Assembly (NCBI GenBank): GCA_003427395.1
Contig: BFEA01000062.1
Span: 1,366,329 to 1,411,710, forward strand
Direction: 5' to 3'
Origin: Chara braunii
Lineage: Eukaryota; Streptophyta; Charophyceae; Charales; Characeae
DNA length: 45,382 bases
The notes beneath the pieces are model-generated. The model was given only the letters and a program-made list of their open reading frames with translations. It did no database searches and was not told where the DNA came from. This document shows, one piece after another, positions 29,449 through 38,863 of the stretch; position 1 is the first letter of the stretch; each line of letters opens with the position of its first letter. The position numbers were made by a program, and so were the translations under genes.

Positions 29449-29765
29449 GGCATAGTTCGCTATCTGCCCGACTCCCACGGGCATACTCACGCTCAAAACT
29501 CTCACAGCACACGGTGCATCCTCTAGCCGTGCCTTGCCTCAACTCCGCCCAAAGCCACGCCTGAGAGATACTTCGGAGGGAACCAGCTTCTAAATGGTTC
29601 GGGCAGCCTTCCGCCTGCATACCCAAGTCCGACGACCGCTTTACACGCCTAATATCGCCGCGACCCTCCATCCGAGTTTCATCTGGCTTCGCCCGGCTTA
29701 GGCATAGTCTACCATCTGCGGGTCCCTATGGGCCTGCTCACACTCAAACCTCTCACGGCACGCCG
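29449..29765 (+). repeat. Direct repeat, two units about 246 bases apart
   Basis: GCTTAGGCATAGTTCGCTAT ... CTCACGCTCAAAACTCTCAC near 29449 recurs as GCTTAGGCATAGTCTACCAT ... CTCACACTCAAACCTCTCAC near 29695, with moderate divergence. Confidence 0.75.
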
Positions 29766-29796
29766 AGGTTGGCGGACGCTGCATACCTTGGCAGTG

Positions 29797-29860
29797 GGGC
29801 CCCGCCACTCAGGTTCCTTCCACCTCGTGGGCCCCGCCACTCAGGTTCCTTCCACCTCGT
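29797..29860 (+). repeat. 32-bp exact tandem duplication
   Basis: 29797-29828 is repeated at 29829-29860, beginning GGGCCCCGCCACTCAGG and ending CCACCTCGT. Confidence 0.92.
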
Positions 29861-30111
29861 GGGCTAGTCACCCACCGACTCTCATGCACACTGAGTCCCT
29901 CGACCTGCAACATTCCGAAGGGCAGGTTGTGGAACCTCGCCATCATCCCGAACCCACAGGAGCCATGCTAACCTTCACTGTATTGTTCCAAATTTTAAAG
30001 GATGTCCCGAAGGACTGGCCTTGGGACTGCGGCCCAACAGTGTCATCGTGGAAACCGGCCAGCCTTAAGCAATTCAGAAATATTTAGTTTTTATTCATTG
30101 CTTTTCATCAT
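29861..30111. other. Unidentified DNA
   Basis: A short region with one open frame to 30087 but no recognisable family. Nothing further seen. Confidence 0.4.
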
Positions 30112-30172
30112 CTGGATTTGAACACAGGTTTGTATTTCGACAGTTCATAGGTGTACCCTCTAAGCTAACACT
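30112..30172 (-). repeat. tRNA-like SINE module (minus)
   Basis: The minus strand reads TTAGCTTAGAGGGTACACC (A box) and GTGTTCAAATCCAG (B box). The middle, TGAACTGTxGAAATACAxACC, is shared with the module at 4580-4646, so these are copies of one family. Confidence 0.65.
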
Positions 30173-31385
30173 GTCGGTATCACGACCGGTACCGCTATCG
30201 GTACCGGTGCTCAGTCCTAATACCGGTGCCGGGACCGATCTTCAAGAAGACAAAATAAATAGATAAAAAAAACATAAAAGGGAAGTGGGGTTTGGGGAAG
30301 AGTCGGAACCGTTGGCATCCCCTCGGCCCCATTGATTGGTCCCAAATCCCTGGGCCATTGAAAAAAAACGAGGGGGATAGCCTTGTCAAGCCCTCAACCC
30401 CTCGGTTCCTTCAACCTGCACCGCTGCTCCCGTATCGCGGATCGTCGCCCTTGATCCCCGTACCTCCGCTTTGAAAGTCCAATGTCATAACCATTAGTGT
30501 TATGCCCAAGGCTGGCATTGGCACTAGCAGAAGCCCATATAAACGGGTATCACTATGCATACGGATCCGTTATTCCAAGATCACTCCTTCGGCCTGTCAA
30601 CTAAGTCAACGACCATCAACCTCCCTCGTCCACCGCGCGAAGGTCCCTACTCGCGTTCTATTCTCTCTCGCATGCTCCAATCACCGCCCAGAAGCAACGT
30701 TACTGCCTGATGTCGTCTTCCGTATGAGCGTACACGCACCATGGTTACTTCAACATAAAAAAAACCTTCCTAGTTTTAATCAAAATTTTCAAAAAATAAA
30801 AAATATTACCGGCGGGAACGCCGACTGTATAACATCAAAATAACAACCATCACGCGCGCCTCGAAATTGCGGGCCCACATACTCTCTACTTTTAGTCAAC
30901 CATTCAGTCAACGTGAACAAAATGCAACTGCGACTCGCACAGTATACTCAAATTTCGAAGAAAACTTGTTTTCTGTCACTTGCAAAAACCACGGCGGATA
31001 CCCTTGTAAGGGTATTTGTGTCGACAACGGATCTCTCCCCGCTCCTCCTAGATACCTAAGTAACTGTGCATATTGTGGTTTTTGTGACATTGTTATTGTT
31101 GTCGTGTCTAATCATTCGCAGCCGCCCCTGCTGAGAGGCTTGCTATAAACGGAGGGTCATCCCATGTTCTGCTCATGTCCAATGTTTCAACTTCTATCAA
31201 ACATTGAAGTATCTAGTCTTCCGCTGACCACGTATTGTTTGTGCGCATTCGTGAGATGGGGGTGTCCAACAGATCCTGCTGGGATAGCCAGTTGAACTGA
31301 CCCTCCTGTGCATCTGGTTGCTGGTTCGTCCCGAAGAGAACAAAGATAGGGGTGACGTTTTTGGGGAGAGGGAGGTCATAAGTTG
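30173..31385. other. Non-coding DNA; CGGTACCG-rich patch, then unidentified
   Basis: 30176-30240 is crowded with ACCGGTACCG/CGGTACCGG palindromes, reminiscent of the subterminal CCGG motifs of the hAT-like element. The rest shows no coding frame with family signal. A purine tract GGGGAGAGGGAGG at 31363-31375 lies just before copy B and could be a polypurine tract if B is a 3' LTR. Confidence 0.35.
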
Positions 31386-32004
31386 TTTATAATGACCATT
31401 AAAAGAAGTTCGGTTAAAACCCAAAAAAAAACATATCAAATCTCAGGGCTAAGGCGTCAAGTTGAGGTACAGGTATGAGCAAAGTTGTGTCGCGAGCCGA
31501 CAAGTCGGCGATCAACCAACCAACCTGTTATCAAGGATAACACAAGATGATCCTTGTGGGATCAAGCTGAAACTAGTCAAATTTTGAATTTAATCAATCA
31601 ACGAGGGACCTGTGACACAAAACAGACCAATTCTCAAGGCTTGACTATCAGTGTATGGGGAATGAATCTCCATAGCACATTCTCACTCAAGATTCTCCTG
31701 ATAACTAATTATAAGTCTACCTCTAAACCAGTGCCCTATAAAAGGTAGACCTATGGTAGAATCTCCTTTATACAGAGTGGATTGCCAGAATTGTCACCGG
31801 TCAAAATATAATCTATCTTCTTTAAACTAAGAAAATTTCGACAGTGTTTCCCGTAGCAAAAGTGTTTTATCAGAATTTATACTACCCCGAATAGAAAAAC
31901 TGAAACAATCTATAACTCTTGGAAATTCAAATTTGTCTAACTCCCTGAATTAGTAAAACATTGGGCAGCATCTCCTTTATAAAAGTAGACTTCCCAGATT
32001 TGTA

Positions 32005-32937
32005 TTAAACCACCAGTACCTCCGAGCCTGTTTTTGCCGACCCTGATTTTCACTGCGTTCCGAGTTTTGCCGAGCCTGGGTCCCACTCAATTTCTTTATG
32101 GTACTCTCACGGGAAGAACAAAAAAAAAGAAAAAAAAAAAGAAAAGTTGCTGTCGTGAAACTCACCAAAAAAAAAAGGAAACAATGCTCTGCCTGTGAGT
32201 GCAGTTGTATACATNNNNNNNNNNNNNNNNNNNNNNNNNNNNNNNNNNNNNNNNNNNNNNNNNAAAAAAAAGAAACAAAGCTCTAGACGTGATTGCAGCT
32301 GTATACATTCTCGAAAGTATTAGTGTGAGTGTGCCCTCAGTGAGGGCATCTCAGCCCCGTGGCCAGGTTGTCAGAGGCCAGAAACTCAAAAAAAAAAAAA
32401 AAGACAGGAACACGGATTTGGCAAGGAAAATGGCAAGATACATTCCCGTAAGTGCCAGTGTGATCAGGGTTACAATCCTCTGAGGGAACACAACTCGAGC
32501 AAATCACGGATTCAGATTGTCAGATTCCAGAAAAAGAAAACAAGAAAAAATAAAATGGAAACACGAATTCGGCATTGAAAAAGGTTGGATACATCATGGT
32601 TACAATCATCTGACGAAACACAGCTAGAGCAGATCACGGATTCCGCCCTGCCTCGTTGGCAGGAGACACATAAAAAAAAAAAAAAAAAAAAAAGTTCATA
32701 ATGTGACCGTTTTCGTTGTAAGATGCATTCAAGACTGTAGGCACGACCGCCTAGACTACCCTGCCCGACATCATTGCAGTACAAAGGCCTTTTTTTTTTT
32801 CATTTTTCTTTCGTGCACGACAAAAGAAAACTACGATTTTTGGGACATCGCCGACCCTATGTCCGAACCCCGAAAACTTCGGGTACTGGCCAGGACAACG
32901 TAATTTCCCAACACTGGCGGAGGTACTGGTGGTTTAA
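32005..32937. mobile_element. TTAA-flanked inverted-repeat element, 925 bp
   Basis: TTAA (32005-32008), then ACCACCAGTACCTCCG, and CGGAGGTACTGGTGGT ending at 32933, then TTAA (32934-32937): 16-bp perfect terminal inverted repeats. The interior is A-rich with no transposase ORF and has a 49-base gap. It interrupts the copy B sub-repeat series. Sister units read GATTTGTACAAGAC where this one reads GATTTGTA-TTAA(G), fitting insertion at a pre-existing TTAA-like site. Confidence 0.8.
32215..32263. other. Assembly gap (49 N)
   Basis: The flanks are similar (GTGCAGTTGTATACAT before, GATTGCAGCTGTATACAT after), so the gap probably hides a tandem repeat. Confidence 0.99.
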
Positions 32938-33589
32938 GTAAGATAAAAACTCAAAGTAAGACTTGAGTTCTTCCAAGACAAAATCTAACTAACTCCTTAG
33001 ATTTTTTAAACTTTCGGCAGCGCTTCCTGTAGAGAAAGTAGTTTTCCAACATTTATACAAAGCTAAGTTTAAAAATCTAGAAATAACTTCGACTTCCCAA
33101 AGTTCAATTTTGCCTAACTCCTTGAGTTAGTAAAAAATTGGGCAGCACTCATTTTAGAAAAGAAAACTTTCAAAATTTTTACTAAGCCATATATAAAATT
33201 TAGACAAGCTGAACTTTGAAAAGTCAAAATCTTACTAATTCCTTAGTTTTGTAGAAATTTCGGCAGCACTTCTCGTAAAGAAAGTGACTTACCAAGATTT
33301 GTACAAGACCAAGTATAACAAAAGATCCCTGAAAATGCAGAAATTGACCTAAGTAAAATAAACTTTGTTCAGAAAATGCAGGAATTGAAACTAACTTCTA
33401 TAGCTTTAGCACGTGGCGAGCATCTAAGACAACTACCTATCCAGCTGGAACTAGGACTAAGCAGTGATCTCACACAGCCACATGCAAAGCCAAACCACAA
33501 TGGTAAATACTTTCACCAACCCAAAGTTAACATTGTCAGACAATAGTTCATAGTCTTTCAATGATTTGTCCCTTATACCCAGCTTACAT

Positions 33590-34270
33590 AAGGCGTAAAG
33601 CTTAGACCATTCAATCTTATGGAAACCTGTCTAGCTCAGCCATTGGATATACACAAACACAGGGCACTACAACTTTTCTTTTCTTTGGGCATGTGACTAG
33701 GCTGTCCAACCTAGTCGCCCTGAACTGTTTAAAGTATCCAATTTATATATATTTGTCTACACTTAGTCTTTTAAGGCAACATATGACTGAACCCATCGTC
33801 TTAGATCAAGGTTCAGTCTGCCCCTTCTTACCACAAGTTTATTATGAATTCATACCCTCTTCAATTAGTGATAAGTTATAGTCAGACCATCCAATCTTAT
33901 GGAAAAATGGCTGACTAACATATTCATAAATAAAATAGTATAAAAATATAAACAAGTTTATCCTTTTAGTTCCAGCATGTGCGTGGCTCCAGACCAGACC
34001 ACCCAATCTTATGGGAACCTGTCTAGTCCTTTGCCTAATATTTCCTCAGAATAAACAAGAAGAAACTAATAAACATCAAAACGTCAAATGAAGCAAGATA
34101 ACCAAGTCATCCAATCTTATGGAAGCCTGCTTGGTCCTTGAAAAAGTCAAACACAATCAAACCTCGCAAGTCAGAGCAACCAAACCACCCAATCTTATGG
34201 GAACATGTCTGGTCCTGCAGGCAACCAAAAATAAACATAACACTGGACCCTCCAAACTTATGGAGACTTT
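33590..34270 (+). repeat. Hairpin-bearing array in copy B (ATCTTA loop)
   Basis: About six units carry CCCA-ATCTTA-TGGG-type hairpins: CCATTCAATCTTATGGAA (about 33620), CCAATCTTATGGAAAAATGG (about 33890), CCCAATCTTATGGG (about 34000 and 34188), CCAATCTTATGGAAG (about 34110) and CTCCAAACTTATGGAG (about 34250). The loop is one base longer than in copy A, and stems again differ while pairing is kept. Confidence 0.7.
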
Positions 34271-35000
34271 CCCAGCCTTCGCTTGACCCAGTCAAACGCA
34301 GACAATATCACCTTCCTCCCATCCTACCCCTAAATGCAAACCCTTTTCACAGTCTGCCTTCAGTCAAACAATAAAACTGAAACTGCGCTTGCGCATGCCT
34401 TTCTTTACTTAAATTTAAGTTATGTCCAGAAGCCAAACATAAAGTCAACATGGGATTTCACGCAATACATTCAGCCAAACGGAAGCAAGGTGTACAAATA
34501 GGGGTTATAATTGGGTTTATAGAAGGAGGATGATATATTTACCTCTCAATTCCCTGCCTCCAGAACTCCTGAGTTCCAACAGAGCTCATGCAATCGGTGG
34601 GCTGACTCCCCACAGAGTCTTGCTGCGGTCCTACGGGTTTCAATCTCGCCTGCCGCCTTCCTCTCTGAATAGGATTAGACTTAGAGTAAGAAAGGCAGAA
34701 TGACGAGATACACGAGAGGGACAACTCAACTCTCAGGAAAGGGCCTTGTTACCTTCCATCGCCTGAGAGTCCCGCAATGGCGGCCAAATGGGCAGTGATA
34801 CCGCCAAACTGAAGTCAAAGCGCCGAACGTTGACCTCCTGGCGGTCCTCCAAATCACAGCAATGACCCCCTTTGCAGCCTGATCACTACCCCAGGCCACA
34901 ATATCGCTACTTCTAGCCAAACCACCGATATGCAACCCAGAAGTGCCACGTTTGAATAGAATACGCCCCCTATGTACTCTATTCAAAACGTGAATAGGAC

Positions 35001-35770
35001 ACGACAATACCTCCCAAAAACATGTGCGCACAACAGTCGTGCGCAAAAGCCTGTAAAGGCATGGTCTCCAGATAGCACAGACTGGGTTCCGTGCGAGGCA
35101 GGGGCCTGCCCGTTCTTGTGCAAAAATATACAGTCACCGCCTCCCACCAACAACCCGACTGACACTTGGACCTTTTTCAGCAATTCGCGACAGCAGGCAG
35201 TGCACCGTTGTACAGGTTTCTTCCATTTCGTAGGCCGAGCACACACCAACTCTGCCGCTCCTCCGTCACACGCAGACTCTAAGTACCTGCTAAGCCCACC
35301 TTAGTCAGACTCCCCGTTCGACACTGCAACTGAGGGAGCCATTCATAGTTCACAACCTGCAGTGTTCACCTTCAGACGTGCGTGACCCGCACGACTTGGT
35401 TCCCTAGGTTGCGGGTGAACTCCCTCTCCAGAGACCAGCTTGAATGGCACGGTGTAAGCAGACCCCTCAATCCAATCCAGTCGGTTGCATCTGCTCACTC
35501 AATTGGCCACGACTACACTTGGCCAGGTAAGCTTCCTCCCCCTACGCTATCTACCCCTTTCTCTCTCTGTCACTTCTCCCTGTAGTCTTCGGACACTCGT
35601 AGCCGTTATTACGACCAGGTTCGATCAAACAATAGGTGATTGGATAACGCGGATGAAGGGGCTAACGGGATATATGGATGAGGTAGGTGATTGGATAACG
35701 TGGATGACTGCCCCGAAACCAGGGGCTTAACTGAGCAGGGACGCCCTTCGATGATAGGTGTTTTTTTTTT
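35001..35770. other. Unidentified non-coding DNA
   Basis: No recognised family. CAG|GTAAGC at about 35524 and a pyrimidine tract ending CTGTAG near 35585 would make a plausible 60-base intron, but the flanking frames carry no support. TAGGTGATTGGATAACG occurs twice, near 35633 and 35686. Confidence 0.3.
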
Positions 35771-36196
35771 TGCGAAAAATTTGAGGACAAATTGCACCAA
35801 GTACTAATGAAAACAGCCTCGATGGGAGTAATAGAAGAAAACAGACATCTATACAATACTAAAAGCAAAGGGCCCTTTTGTTTCTTGGAAGAATATTCAG
35901 ATCGAGAAATACCTGCCTTAGAGCCTTTGAGTAGCTCACCCCTACCTGCCTCATCCCTATATCCCGATACTTTGTCTCTAATAGGCATCACGCCCCCAAC
36001 TGCTAGGTTACAGAGTGGCACGACCTACCCCAAAAGACTCCCACCTGCTAGGTTACAGGGCAAAATGACCCGCCCCGGCTCCAACCAGCGTCGACTAAGT
36101 ACCAGCTTACCAAAGGACACTAGAGTGCCTTCCACCCTCGACAACTCCCCATATCTCTCTACCAGGTCTCTTGCTCTCGTACAGCTCGAGTTATAG
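35771..36196 (+). CDS. Hypothetical ORF of about 140 codons, unrecognised
   Basis: The frame is open from the T-run at about 35760 through EKFEDKLHQVLMKTASMGVI to a stop at 36194-36196. Its first 50 residues have ordinary, non-repetitive composition (ENRHLYNTKSKGPFCFLEEY), unlike most chance frames here. The rest is Ser/Pro/Leu-rich. An in-frame ATG is at about 35807. The T-run ending TTTTTGCG could be a pyrimidine tract before an exon, but no acceptor AG is clear. There is no known domain. It could be an exon of a host or retroelement gene, or chance. Confidence 0.2.
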   Translation, partial: CEKFEDKLHQVLMKTASMGVIEENRHLYNTKSKGPFCFLEEYSDREIPALEPLSSSPLPASSLYPDTLSLIGITPPTARLQSGTTYPKRLPPARLQGKMTRPGSNQRRLSTSLPKDTRVPSTLDNSPYLSTRSLALVQLEL

Positions 36197-36990
36197 GGCA
36201 CTGCGACCAAGCCCCAACACCGACCAGCATCGTTCTGGCCTCGTCCATTCGCAAACCCACGGGGACCCAAGACTACAACAAATACCAGACAAGCCACCAA
36301 TCATCACCATAATTGTAGTTCCGATCATTCAGCTCCTTCAGGCACTGGTTGCAGATGTCCCACATAAAATCCCTCACAACCCTACTCCGACAAGTCTTAC
36401 TGCGATGAAGCCACCATCTTCACCGATGCTGTACCCTATTTCCACCCTCCAGGCTAGCCCCATGGCCGTAGAGTGCATTATTCCCCACCATCACAACCAC
36501 AACCCCCTGCCACCAGCGCCGACTTATAAAGAATTTTTTAACCAAAAACCTCAATCCCATTCAAGAACATATTGAGAAATCACGAAACCAGAAGATTAAG
36601 AAAACCATATACAAGTTTCATCGCCTACCATTCCCACAAAAAGAGGAGAAGGGAGGAAAAAAAACACCCTCTCTCCCCATGAAAACTCCAGCGCCTATTC
36701 GATTCTCGATGGCATGTAAGGCTCACAAGAACCAAAACAGATTACTCCTCTCCCTCCCAAAAACGACCCCCTGCCTGATCACTACCTCCGCGGGGAAGCG
36801 CCCCCTCACCTCCCAGCCCCAGTTCAGAACAGCCCCCTAAATACCACTCCTGCTCCCTCAACTGCATACAGTAAGTATGCCCCGCAGAGTCGAAGATCCC
36901 CCTTCCCTCCTGCCCCACCCCCTCCAAGTAAAACAACCCTTCAACATCTCACCATGCTGGCAACAACACCCCTTGTCCTCTCGAGAAGCG
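36197..36990. other. Unidentified DNA
   Basis: The open frame at 36171-36575 is Pro/His/Thr-rich with no recognised domain. Otherwise no feature. Confidence 0.4.
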
Positions 36991-37220
36991 GTTAACGGAG
37001 AACCAAATTTCAGCGTTTTTTTAATGCTATTTATAAGAAAACCAGAATTCCTTTTTAACCAAAAATTGCATCATTCAATAGAGTGCACACAATATTAACA
37101 AACCATTAAAAAAAAACGACAAAATAAAATAAAAACAGGGTGAAATAGTAAGGCAAAAGTGCACTCGAATGACATTTTCGACTCAACGAATTTTCCGAAT
37201 TTTCAGCGTTTTTGGAAATG
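36990..37220. mobile_element. Possible decayed GCGGTTAA-type element
   Basis: AAGCGGTTAACGGAGAACCA near 36990 resembles the MITE end GCGGTTAATGGAAGGC, and TTTTCCGAATTTTCAGCG near 37190 resembles its subterminal AATTCG motif. No second terminus was found. Confidence 0.3.
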
Positions 37221-38294
37221 GTCTTATCAAAGGAAATTCCAATGTCCTCTTTCCCCAACCGCCATAGCTGATCCGACCCAAAAATCAATGTGGCCCAGAA
37301 AATGATAAACCCTCAACACCACCCTTCCCTCTCAAGGATCACACCACCCGCCCTGTGTAACCCTCGCAGGGAGCGGCTCCAACCCTAAAGGAGATAACTG
37401 AATCATAATTCCATTCAGATTCAATAGCCAAAAACAGATAGGAACAATTTTCAGCAACATAGGTAACACTTTTGAAACTACCAGTATATAGAATCGGAAC
37501 ACCAAAAAGGTACGATAAAAAGTCAGAACCATGCATAAGAATGACTATTGAGACATCAAAATGACTAGGATTTCGAAATCAAGATTACCTACCTCATGAA
37601 TTTAAGCATCGACACAAATCAGAAGATCAAACGAGATCGAGTTAAGATTTGAAAATTACTTTTAGAAAATCCGAGATGCCCAACCTCTGATTTGCACCTC
37701 TGATTTACGAATCTCAGGCTAAGAGTATTGCCCAAGAAGTAATTCAGCAACCAAACATATGACAATCGACACGGCTAGCAATGTGAAATTCGAAAGAAGT
37801 AGGCAAACAAACTAGGTCAGAATTAATCTCGATTTAATCTTGATTTTCAAACCTCAGAATCAGAATTATTAGTTATATTTTTGTTACATATCTAGAATTC
37901 AAGGTTATCTAGGAATCACATCGTTAAGAGTCTCATCAGGGTCATCACATAATCATCACTACAAAATGTGAAGAGGAAGAACACAACTTACCCTCGACAA
38001 TCCCTAAACGCACCCCCCCTTTCTCCAAACCTCACCTCCTCCTTCATCGGCTCTCAAGCAACTCAGCCGCCTGTGGTTGATAACTATTCAGCCATCCCAA
38101 AGGACCGAACGATGAAGATAACAGGACCGCAACTAGGATTACCATCACAGCAATCCAAACCACGTCACGAGACTAAACCGCTAAGCCTGCCAACCGCCCC
38201 TCGCAGGTAGCCCAAAGAGATGAAGGGGTGTCATCGTCGCAGACGTCGCCCGCCTATAGAAGACCTGTCTTCAACATCCTTTCTCCCTTTGGGG
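37221..38294. other. A+T-rich DNA without a supported gene
   Basis: No frame shows family signal; 37968-38210 is open for 80 codons but unrecognised. Nothing else seen. Confidence 0.4.
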
Positions 38295-38329
<35 letters not shown>

Positions 38330-38645
38330 ATCCCCACCATTGTTAGTGGTGCTGATAAGAGCAGACACCACTAGCACCTGGGGAGAGACTCCATCTATTG
38401 GTGGGGAGCATCACCTGCTGGAAAACGGGTCCAGCATCCCATATGCAGAAAATGAGAATGTCTGAGAACAATGAGACTAGTGACCGTGGGGCCTGTCAGC
38501 ATTGATTGCCCTGCGACCCAGGGGATTGACTGAGCAGGCCTATATAGTGTCCGGTGGTGCATTGCCATCTGTACCTCTTCACCCTCACTAGAAGGGCGCC
38601 AGATAAAGAAAAGTTAAGGACTGGTACTAGTAGCAGATTTGTGGC
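38295..38645 (-). mobile_element. LINE 3' UTR, minus strand, with adjacent A33 tract
   Basis: The reverse complement of 38337-38640 matches the LINE tail at 980-1235 (GGATGCTGGACCCGTTTTCC, then AGCAGGTGATGCTCCCCACC and CAATAGATGGAG). An A33 run (38295-38327, plus strand) abuts it. On the minus strand this is poly(T), not the expected poly(A), so the run may be a separate expansion. Confidence 0.65.
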
Positions 38646-38659
38646 ATGAACTCGCTGAA

Positions 38660-38800
38660 ATTTCATCCTAAGTTTAAGAAGAAAATGCTCACTCCAAACC
38701 ATACCAACTCAAAGGAACCAGGCTTAAGGATGATGCAGGGAAAAAGTCTGGGAATTCAGATAGGGGGCGATGAGGAAAGGATGGGTCCACAGCAGTCCAA
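38660..38800 (-). pseudogene. LINE ORF2 last ~45 codons, minus strand
   Basis: After a TGA, the minus-strand frame reads HDWTAVDPSFPHRPLSEFPD, then FFPASSLSLVPLSWYGLE and a stop. This aligns with NDWTKIDTAIPMKPAQEFPD and LFLPPSNSLVDLEWYG of the 1-911 copy. It sits immediately downstream of ORF1, with the rest of ORF2 missing. Confidence 0.7.
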
Positions 38801-38863
38801 TCATGAATTGCCGCTCACCGTTCTGGTGTTTTCTTTTTATAGGCAGGATCACCACTCCAGGGT

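Larger units (their letters stand above)
31830..33310 (+). repeat. TTTCGGCAGCGCTTCC sub-repeats in copy B
   Basis: Units lie near 31836, 31960, 33006, 33131 and 33248, each about 115-125 bases when the 32009-32933 insertion is removed. Each has a TTxGGCAGCxCTTCC-like core followed by GAAAGTxxxxT..CAGATTTGTAC. Alternate units carry TTGGGCAGCA instead of TTCGGCAGCG, so the basic period may be a dimer. Confidence 0.65.
31386..35000 (+). repeat. Large structured repeat, copy B (possible long LTR)
   Basis: It matches copy A in landmark order: CTCAGGGCTAAGGCG, TGTTATCAAGGATAACA (31526-31542), the TTTCGGCAGCGCTTCC series, the hairpin array, TGCCTCCAGAACTC, TCTTGCTGCGGTCCTACGGG, CCGCCTTCCTCT, GAGAGGG...CAACTCAACTC, GGGCCTTG and TCGCCTGAGAGTCCCGCAAT. 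It ends in a hairpin CACGTTTGAATAGA / TCTATTCAAAACGTG (34947-34992) at the place where copy A has a different hairpin. It is longer than A because it carries a 925-bp TTAA-flanked element and extra sub-repeats. No coding sequence is seen. Confidence 0.6.

Noticed and set aside
34972-35304. 110-codon plus-strand frame with several Cys
   Set aside because: No recognisable cysteine motif spacing, and an antisense frame of similar length is equally open; no support for coding.
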